6,857 nt of DNA, taken from assembly GCA_002441085.1 (NCBI GenBank), contig DJVF01000027.1:1-6857 (forward strand). Reading direction: 5' to 3'. Below are positions 1-5,576 of this stretch, in pieces. This stretch comes from Patescibacteria group bacterium UBA6263. GTDB lineage: Bacteria > Patescibacteriota > Gracilibacteria > Absconditabacterales > Absconditicoccaceae. The position numbers and the translations under genes are program-made. Below the pieces are notes generated by a model, which made no database searches, had not been told where the DNA came from, and worked only from the letters and a program-made list of their open reading frames with translations. Each line of letters starts with the position of its first letter. The stretch's first letter is position 1.

Positions 1-870
1 TTTTATGATAGTGAAACTCTTTTTTTAATTCTCAAGACATTAGAACAAATCAAGGATCAATTTCTTCCATCCAAAAAAATTACTATGCACATAAATAATA
101 GATATTTGCTGTCAGGCTTTTTTTCTCAGTTTGAGTGATTGGATATTCAAGCGATGTATTCGCTTTTAGATAAATATTACAAGATTTGACAATCCAAATT
201 TGAAGAAGAACTCAAAACATTTAATCTCTATGAAACTGACTACAATAAAATAATTCAATTCACTCAGACAAAACTAGAAGATCTAAATATAGATTTAGCA
301 AGCAATGATACATTCAATAGAGGTCTCAAAGAAATACAAGAAGTTATGAACAATATAAACTTACTCAATCAATCAGATTGATTCTCTTTTGTTTATGATC
401 CATTTATTATACGTTGACTTGATTACTATACAGGTACGGTCTATGAAACATTTTTTGAAGATGATATGTGACTTGGTAGTATTAGTTCATGATGAAGATA
501 CGAAAATCTGACCTGATATATCGATCCCAAAAAAAACTTCTATTCTGGAGTGGGTTGAAGTATTGGCTTATCTAGGATGGTTTATCTTATATTAGAAACT
601 CTGCAACCAGCACAAAATACAGTATCAGATTATTTGTTTCTAAATTTTCCCGAAAATTTTGCTGATATTATTTCTCTAGCAAATCAATTTATTCAAGATT
701 GAAAGAATATAGAAATATATCCTGACGCTGATAAACTTTGAAAGCAATTCTGATATGCCGACAAAAAATGAATACCATACGTAGTGATCCTTTGAGAATG
801 AGAAAAACAATCATCAATATACAAAATCAAAAATATGCAAACATGACAGGAACAATCTATCAAACTTTAG
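1..870 (+). CDS. hisS: Histidyl-tRNA synthetase, C-terminal part (5' end outside window)
   Basis: This is the class II synthetase that charges tRNA-His in the cytoplasm. The window holds 289 C-terminal residues of a family usually about 420 long, so the N-terminal part with motifs 1 and 2 lies upstream. Visible motifs are the histidine-binding loop RGLDYYTGTVYE (about residues 139-150), SSGGRYENL (162-170) and the motif 3 region GVGGSIGLSRM (183-193). An anticodon-binding domain follows, with IPYVVILGEGE near residues 258-268. It ends in TAG. About 16 of its 23 glycine codons are UGA, including several in these motifs. Read with the standard code it would break into short fragments, but the protein is intact under code 25. 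The next gene starts 26 bases downstream on the same strand and is probably co-transcribed. Recognition is firm. Confidence 0.96.
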
Positions 871-896
871 TCTTTATCTTTTTACCAAAATAAAAG

Positions 897-1280
897 ATGG
901 AAAATGCTATAATTATAGCCCAAATTTTTGCTCCATTACTTCTGGTTTTTTGATTATCTATGATTATCCATGTCAATCGATACAAAAAATTGATAGCAGA
1001 AATGCCCAAAAACTTACTTTTGACTTTTATTACTGCATCTTTCAAGTTTCTATTTGGGATAATTATCTTGGTCTTTTATAGCTCATGGAATTTTTCTTGG
1101 GCCTTGATTATTACTATTATGTGATGGTTGATGGTCATCAATACATGAGTATATATCTTACACCCCAAATTTTTAAATAATATAATGAAGATTTACAACA
1201 AATCATCATTTCTGGTATCTTTTGGATTTGTTTTCTTATTATTTTGACTTATATTTTTATACTACGGATTTCTTAAATAA
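897..1280 (+). CDS. Small four-helix integral membrane protein, unknown function
   Basis: The gene encodes 127 residues with four hydrophobic stretches at about 5-25, 40-62, 67-88 and 104-125, so a polytopic inner-membrane protein is likely. Short basic segments (RYKK near 28-31, and the HPK to IMKIYNK region near 89-102) lie between the helices. I do not recognise a named family. The third helix, with ITIMGW followed by a ...GVYILHPK stretch, resembles small uncharacterised membrane proteins seen in other ultra-small bacteria, but I cannot assign a domain. Three in-frame UGA codons are read as glycine. The ATG is the first after the hisS stop. No Shine-Dalgarno sequence precedes it, only AATAAAAG. 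The gene sits 26 bases after hisS, probably in the same transcript, and ends in TAA just before a hairpin terminator. Coding status is well supported; function is unknown. Confidence 0.85.
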
Positions 1281-1322
1281 AAAGATTACCCTGTAAGCAA
1301 GATAATCTTTGTTTAATTTTTT
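1281..1322. terminator. Rho-independent terminator, probably bidirectional
   Basis: AAAGATTA (1281-1288) and TAATCTTT (1303-1310) form a perfect 8-bp stem around a 14-base loop, followed on the plus strand by GTTTAATTTTTT. Read on the minus strand the same stem is followed by a T-rich tail (TTTTTATTT), which overlaps the end of the upstream gene. It lies between the stop codons of two convergent genes and could end both transcripts. The stem is AT-rich and therefore weak. Confidence 0.7.
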
Positions 1323-1461
1323 AGTTGTTTTTATAATAAGCTAGTACCATTAAGCCGAAATAAATAACGACAAGAGCTGCTGTAAGTATTATAAAAAACA
1401 TTTTGGATCCTTTCTCCTCTATGGGAGTGTTTTGATCATTCCATGGTTTATCGTTTTCCAT
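1321..1461 (-). CDS. 46-residue single-pass membrane protein, unknown function
   Basis: A minus-strand frame runs from ATG at 1461 to TAA at 1321-1323. It gives a polar, mainly acidic N-terminal segment (MENDKPWNDQNTPIEEKGSK) followed by one hydrophobic helix (about residues 22-42, FFIILTAALVVIYFGLMVLAY) and a short tail, YYKNN. That is the layout of a small bitopic membrane protein with the tail inside or outside unresolved. A second in-frame ATG (codon 21, at 1401) follows the purine run AGGAGAAAGG. If that run is a true ribosome site, the product is only 26 residues, essentially just the helix. I prefer the longer form because other genes here lack Shine-Dalgarno sites and the upstream residues look protein-like. 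A promoter candidate lies about 75 bases upstream, and the gene stands alone between a terminator and galE. I know of no family for it. Confidence 0.6.
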   Translation of the reverse strand: MENDKPWNDQNTPIEEKGSKMFFIILTAALVVIYFGLMVLAYYKNN

Positions 1462-1540
1462 TACGTTTTTTGTTTTTGGTTTACATTAAAACATATATTT
1501 TTTTCTTTTTCAAAAGCAATATCTATTTTGGATAAAGTCA

Positions 1541-1569
1541 AGTATTCTGGAATTGATTTTATATGTCAA
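1541..1569 (-). promoter_or_regulatory. Candidate promoter for the 46-residue membrane protein gene
   Basis: On the minus strand TTGACA (1564-1569) is followed after 17 bases by AATACT (1541-1546). This is a perfect -35 box and a four-of-six -10 box, with a predicted start near 1534 and a leader of about 70 bases. It interleaves with the plus-strand galE promoter. The prediction rests on sequence alone. Confidence 0.45.
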
Positions 1570-1580
1570 CTAATTATAAT
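1553..1580 (+). promoter_or_regulatory. Candidate sigma-70-type promoter for galE
   Basis: TTGATT (1553-1558) and a perfect TATAAT (1575-1580) are separated by 16 bases, which puts transcription start near 1587, about 24 bases before the galE ATG. The leader is AT-rich and holds no Shine-Dalgarno sequence. The promoter would also serve the glycosyltransferase gene downstream. Confidence 0.6.
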
Positions 1581-1610
1581 CAAAAGTCAATTTAGAATTT
1601 TTTTATTACA

Positions 1611-2651
1611 ATGAAACAAACTCAGAAGATTTTGATTACATGATGATTGGGATATATAGGATCTCATGCATCAGTTGTTTTTGGTCAGGCTTGATATGAT
1701 TTAATTATAGTAGATAATTTATCCAATAGTCATATGTGAGTTTTGGACTCTATTACCAATCTGATATCCAAGCAGCCTCAGTTTTATGAAATAGATATTA
1801 GAACCCCCAATGCTTTAGAAAAAATATTTCAAGAAAATACTGATATAGATTGAGTGATACATTTTGCTGCCAAAAAATCAGTGTGAGAATCTTGTCAGGA
1901 TCCATTTCTATATTATGAAAATAATATACAAGGGACTATCAATCTTTTGCAAACTATGAATAATCATAATGTCAAAAATATAGTTTTTTCTTCTAGTGCT
2001 ACTGTTTATGACTCTCTCAAGCTTATACCTCCATTTTCAGAGAGTGATCGTACAAATACAAACAATCCATATGGAACAACCAAACTTACTATGGAATATT
2101 TGCTCAAAGATATGTCTTCTCACAAAAATTTTAATTGTGTCTTGTTGAGATATTTCAATCCTGTCTGAGCGCATCCATCCAATCTGATATGAGAAACCCC
2201 CAAATGAATACCTAGTAATTTAGTTCCATTTATTTACAAGGTGGCAAAATGAGAGATAGAAAAGCTCAACATACGATGAAATGATTACAAAACTGATGAT
2301 GGCACATGAGTTAGAGATTATATACATGTAATGGATGTCGCAGAGGCTCATCTTGCATCATATAAGCATATATTAGATTATATACAATTCCAAAACATGG
2401 CAGAAAATCCCTTGTGATTATATGATATATTCAATATATGAACATGAAATGGCAAGAGTGTTAAGGAGATTATAGAAATATCTCAAAAAATTACAGAAAA
2501 AGATATTCCATATGAAGTATCGCCTAGAAGGCCATGAGATGTAGATGTTTCTATAGCCAATCCACTCAAAGCTAAACAGATATTATGACGAGAATCTACT
2601 AGATCTATATTTCAAGCCATAGAAGATTGACGAAATTTTGTCAACAAATAA
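1611..2651 (+). CDS. galE: UDP-glucose/UDP-hexose 4-epimerase
   Basis: This extended short-chain dehydrogenase interconverts UDP-glucose and UDP-galactose (possibly also the N-acetyl forms) using bound NAD, in the cytoplasm. It has 346 residues, against 338 for E. coli GalE. The NAD-binding motif GGLGYIGS is at residues 11-18 and HFAAKKSVGES follows. The catalytic Ser129 lies in SSSATVY, and the Tyr154/Lys158 pair lies in YGTTK. Family-typical LRYFNPVGAHPS, GIPSNLVPF, GTGVRDYIHVMDVAEAH and RRPGDV follow. The residue aligned with E. coli Tyr299 is Ser314, a small gatekeeper. About 18 of 25 glycines are UGA, including two in the NAD motif. It starts at the first ATG after a good promoter, has no Shine-Dalgarno site, and ends in tandem TAA TAA. 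The GT2 gene 26 bases downstream suggests that the sugar goes to surface glycan synthesis. Confidence 0.96.
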
Positions 2652-2677
2652 TAATTTTTAATAGCTAATCATCCTAT

Positions 2678-3835
2678 ATGTACGGAATGTCTTTGTTGCA
2701 GTTTATATTGATTGTATCATCGGTAATATTTTTGTTGTTTGGAATAGATTTGTACAAACGCAAAAGGATGAATATATTACACATGATTGTATTTATCTGA
2801 TGATCATGATTTGTAATATTATCAGCTATCAACCAAAATATACTCAATCAATTCTGACAAATATTTGGTACAGCTAGAGGAGCTGATGTACTAGTTTATA
2901 TATGACTTATAGTCTTGTTTTATTTCTATATTAGTTTGTTAAATAATCACACAAAAGATAAATATCAACTGACAAGATTGACCTCTCGACAAGCTATATA
3001 TGAATGATATTATAGAGAAAAAGACAATATCCAAAATTTCAAAAATACTGATTACAAAGATAATTTTGTTTTCAATATCAGAGTTTATAATGAATGAGTC
3101 AAAGTATGAGCTGTCATAGATGAGATTTTTGCAGCATGATTTCGCAAAATTGTATTTATCAATGATTGATCCCAAGACGATACCTTGCAAGTATTACAAG
3201 CCAAAAAAGCTCAATACCCAGACAAAATATTTATCATACTTTCACATATCATCAATAGATGATGATGAGCTGCTAATCAGACTGGATATAATTTTATCAA
3301 AAAATATTGAGATGAACTCAAAATAAGATGGTTCGTCGGTTTTGATTCAGATTGACAGATGGATATCCAAGATATGGAAACTTTTGTTGATAGAATCAAA
3401 AACGAAGATATCAGAATATCTCATTTAATAAACAGCAAAAAAGATATTACAAAAGATAAAAATAGACCCAATGATCTTTATCTATGATCTAGATTCGTTT
3501 ATGGTTGAAAAGCCAAAAACATACCCAAAACTAGAAGAGTAATATTGTTTATATCCAAAATCGTTACTAGATTGTTTTATTGAACCAAAGTCTCAGATCC
3601 ACATAATTGATACAGAGTCATTAATTTGTCAGCACTTAGAAAAATCAATCTTACAGCCGACGGTATGCATTATGCAAACGAACTAAATGAACAAATCAAA
3701 CATTTTAAATTCAAATATGAAGAAGTCCCAGTACATATTCGTTATACAGATTATAGTTTGGGTAAATGACAAAAAAATTCCAATAGCATCCGCTTGGCTA
3801 TAGAAATGATTTATAGAAAAATATTTTTTAGATAG
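2678..3835 (+). CDS. DUF2304-GT2 fusion: membrane-anchored family 2 glycosyltransferase
   Basis: The 385-residue protein joins two parts. Residues 1 to about 110 form a DUF2304-like membrane module with hydrophobic stretches near 5-24, 33-51 and 70-91. Residues 130-385 form a GT-A family 2 glycosyltransferase resembling dolichyl/undecaprenyl-phosphate sugar transferases. GT2 motifs are RVYNEG (135-140), FINDGSQDDT (160-169), the loop NRGGGAA (193-199), the metal-binding DSDGQ (223-227) and LGSRFVYGG, then SDPHNGYRVI. The catalytic domain lacks a C-terminal transmembrane region, so the N-terminal module probably anchors it at the cytoplasmic face. Such enzymes usually move a sugar from a nucleotide to a lipid carrier or growing glycan; the exact sugar cannot be read from sequence. 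It follows galE by 26 bases and is probably co-transcribed. Start ATG at 2678 comes just after an in-frame TAA. About 20 UGA codons are read as glycine, three of them consecutive in the NRGGGAA loop. Confidence 0.92.
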
Positions 3836-3839
3836 TACT

Positions 3840-3907
3840 TTGTCATTTCGAGTTTATCGAGAAGTCTCTTTAATTCAAAAGATATCTTACTATGTTCGAT
3901 ATGACAA
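3840..3907. repeat. 68-bp element with inverted ends between convergent genes
   Basis: TTGTCATTTCGA (3840-3851) and TCGATATGACAA (3896-3907) are inverted copies matching at 11 of 12 positions. They enclose 44 bases that include the perfect palindrome AAGATATCTT (3879-3888). The element fills almost exactly the gap between the stop of the glycosyltransferase and the stop of smpB. Its transcript would fold on either strand. No T-tract follows, so it is not a classical terminator. The GTCATTTCGA end resembles intergenic hairpin repeats common in other bacteria, and copies elsewhere in this genome are expected but not visible here. Confidence 0.5.
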
Positions 3908-4369
3908 TTAGTTTCTCATACTCTTAATATCTCTATCCATTTGCTTCTTCAAATCTCTTTCTTTCAAAATTTGTTTCTTTTCTACTTTTCTCATTAGTTT
4001 TCATATTCATATTTTTAATTTTACAAGTCATCTTTTATCTAGATAAACTTCTAGTGGTATAGCAGTATTTCAAGATTTATCCAGCATTGCTGAAATTTTT
4101 GCAAGTTCTTTTTTTGTAATCAATAATTTCCTTTTTCATTTAGTTACATATCATCATATCTGAGCAATAGATGCTTTTTGATAAAGTGGCACGTCCATAT
4201 TTATTATCCATAGTTCTTTGTTATCTATCCTGATTATAGAATCTTTTATATTTATATGACTTCATTTAATCGACTTTACTTCATGTCACTTCAAAATTAT
4301 TCCGACATTGTATTCTTTGTCGAAACTATAATCATGATAAGCATATCTATTCTTTGTAATCAATTTCAT
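3908..4369 (-). CDS. smpB: SsrA-binding protein SmpB
   Basis: SmpB binds tmRNA and delivers it to stalled ribosomes for trans-translation. The 153 residues match the family's usual 150-160. The N terminus MKLITKNRYAYHDYSF is the standard family opening and fixes the start at 4369. It continues with VGIILKGHEVKSIK (the beta-barrel core with its GxEVKS-type motif), NIKDSIIRI, ELWIINMDVPLY and a KRKLLITKKEL segment. The end is a highly basic tail rich in Lys and Arg (LMRKVEKKQILKERDLKKQ), as expected for the helix that enters the ribosomal A site and mRNA channel. Glycine is encoded mostly by UGA. It is the last gene of a four-gene minus-strand run, 74 bases after the DUF2461 gene, with a small hairpin just before its start. 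Frame upstream is open but offers no start codon. The tmRNA gene is not in the window. Confidence 0.95.
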
Positions 4370-4373
4370 ATAA

Positions 4374-4387
4374 AACGCTAAAGCGTT
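4374..4387 (-). other. Short hairpin immediately upstream of smpB
   Basis: On the minus strand AACGC-TTTA-GCGTT forms a 5-bp stem with a four-base loop and is followed by TTTAT and the smpB ATG. It could be a weak terminator-like or translation-modulating structure, or chance. There is no further support. Confidence 0.25.
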
Positions 4388-4443
4388 AAAATCTTTGTGT
4401 TCCTTTATTAAAGGATCTGGATACGAAGTAGACTGAGGATTTT

Positions 4444-5109
4444 TTATTCATCGATTCTATCCTGCAGCCATTCTACAAAAGGTGCTAATTTTTTCAAATC
4501 CCTTACCAAATCCTTTTCAAATTCTCCTCACTTCATTTCCTTATCACTCACTGGTCTTTCAAATATCCAGTGCTTCAGCTTCAATAATTCAATATTTGCA
4601 TTATCTTTGGTGAATCATCTAGGCGATGTTTTCAATGATTCATTATACAAATCAAATGATTTAGATTTTTGTATTTTATTTATAATTTTTTTAAAGTCTG
4701 ATCATTTTTGGTCTATAGCTTCCCTAATTATTGATGCAGTTGCCAAACTTGGAGAATATAGTCATCAAGCTATAAAAGATTGATTTCACGGCTGTATGTG
4801 TAAATAAAAACAGGGCATTCAACTCTTTACCAAATGTCTCCTTCCATATCTAGATATCTCTATTCACATATTGGTTTTGTATGGTGTCCTATCTTTTTTG
4901 AATCTAATATCCCTATTGATGCGAAAAATACATTCATTTGGTTTTAGATCATGACTTAGATCATAAAACTTCGATATCTCTTTTATCAACTTATCTGCCA
5001 AATCTAATACCTTTAACCTTACTCCTTTATACCTTTCTCTATTTATATCAAACCATTCACGATTATTATTTGCTTCCAGTGCTTCTAGAAATTTTAAAAT
5101 ATCTTTCAT
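4444..5109 (-). CDS. DUF2461 family protein (TIGR02453-like), function unknown
   Basis: The 221-residue protein matches the conserved DUF2461 family in both length and motifs. NREWFDINRERY lies near residues 16-27, and the hallmark FRINRDIRFKKDRTPYKTNMG spans roughly residues 62-83 (cited in part). FYLHIQPG, a GGLYSPS segment and the IREAID helix follow, as in the family. The family is widespread in bacteria and fungi, and no biochemical role is established that I can state. The protein looks soluble, without signal peptide or membrane helix. UGA supplies many glycines, including the one after KTNM, where a standard-code reading would stop early. The ATG at 5109 is preferred over an in-frame TTG two codons earlier. 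The only upstream purine element is a weak TAGG. It lies between the MazG-like gene (83 bases upstream) and smpB (74 bases downstream), all on the minus strand. Confidence 0.9.
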
Positions 5110-5138
5110 TATCAAAACCTAAAGCATAAAAGTATTAA

Positions 5139-5180
5139 GTCATCCCGGCTTAATTGACAAAGTTTACAGCCGGAATCTAA
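5139..5180. repeat. REP-like hairpin (GTCATCCCGGCT...AGCCGGAATCT)
   Basis: CCGGCT (5145-5150) pairs with AGCCGG (5168-5173) around a 17-base loop, flanked by GTCATC and AATCTAAG. It is a local GC-rich spot in very AT-rich DNA, between the MazG-like and DUF2461 genes. The GTCATYCCGGC...GCCGGAATCT layout resembles short intergenic repeats found in many bacterial genomes. No T-tract follows on either strand, so I do not call it a terminator. On the minus strand its loop contains TTGTCA, which could serve as a -35 box for DUF2461 (AATACT follows after 18 bases), but this is weak. Confidence 0.5.
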
Positions 5181-5192
5181 GTATATATTTAG

Positions 5193-5516
5193 TTATTTTT
5201 TTTCAAATCTATTATTATCTCTCTTATATCTTTTCTCTTCCATCATTTTGTCCCATTCTTTTTTCAAGTCTATATCATGAGAATTGGCCATACAAGAAAT
5301 AGCAAATAATAAATCAGCCAATTCTTGTCATAAATTTTGTTTGATCTGCTCTAAATTTTCTCTCTTTTTTTTAACTCAATGTAGATGGTTGATTTCTCTA
5401 GAAATTTCTCACAATTCTTCTGTCATTTGAGCTAAAACTTCATGTGGTGGCCAATATTGTGGCTTAAATTGTTCTGTCCACTGATCTGTATCTTTTTGAA
5501 ATTTCTCTAGACTCAT
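5193..5516 (-). CDS. MazG-like nucleotide pyrophosphohydrolase
   Basis: This is a 107-residue, all-helical protein with the MazG/all-alpha NTP pyrophosphatase metal-binding pattern. EELGE at residues 33-37 gives the first ExxE (Glu34, Glu37), and ELAD at 65-68 gives ExxD (Glu65, Asp68). These acidic residues hold the magnesium ions used to cut nucleoside triphosphates to monophosphate and pyrophosphate. At this length it is a single-domain form, like the short MazG-like house-cleaning enzymes, not the two-domain E. coli MazG. It opens with MSLEKFQKDTDQW and PQYWPPHEVLAQM, a layout common in the short family. UGA encodes glycine in EELGE itself, so standard-code reading would destroy the active site. 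The substrate (canonical or damaged NTP) cannot be told. It follows glyS by 60 bases and is probably co-transcribed. No Shine-Dalgarno site precedes the ATG. Confidence 0.9.
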
Positions 5517-5550
5517 TTCAATAATTTAAAATTTAAAATTTCACACCTGA

Positions 5551-5564
5551 CTGCCGACAGGCAA
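5551..5564. repeat. Small GC-rich hairpin between glyS and the MazG-like gene
   Basis: On the minus strand TTGCC-TGTC-GGCAG makes a stem of four Watson-Crick pairs plus one wobble pair with a four-base loop, beginning 13 bases after the glyS stop. The core (TTGCCTGTCGGCAG) resembles a common intergenic hairpin repeat of CPR genomes. An AT-rich tract with two AAATTTT units follows, up to the next gene. It could be a repeat or a weak processing or termination site. Confidence 0.4.
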
Positions 5565-5576
5565 GTTTTATAATTT

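Noticed and set aside
1432..1614. Plus-strand frame of about 60 codons upstream of galE
   Set aside because: It covers the divergent promoters and the antisense of the small membrane gene. It has no motif and no start signal.
1947..2168. Apparent short gene ending at a UGA inside galE
   Set aside because: It is an internal piece of galE. The UGA encodes the Gly of FNPVGAHPS, and the frame continues to TAA at 2649.
3120..3326. Plus-strand frame of about 68 codons
   Set aside because: It overlaps the GT2 gene in another frame and has no family resemblance, while the GT2 motifs run through this stretch.
1..3835. Many in-frame stops suggesting pseudogenes or poor sequence
   Set aside because: All are UGA, never UAA or UAG, and they fall on conserved glycines, so recoding explains them without decay.
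5145..5173. CCGGCT hairpin as a rho-independent terminator
   Set aside because: No T-tract follows on either strand, so a repeat is the better reading.
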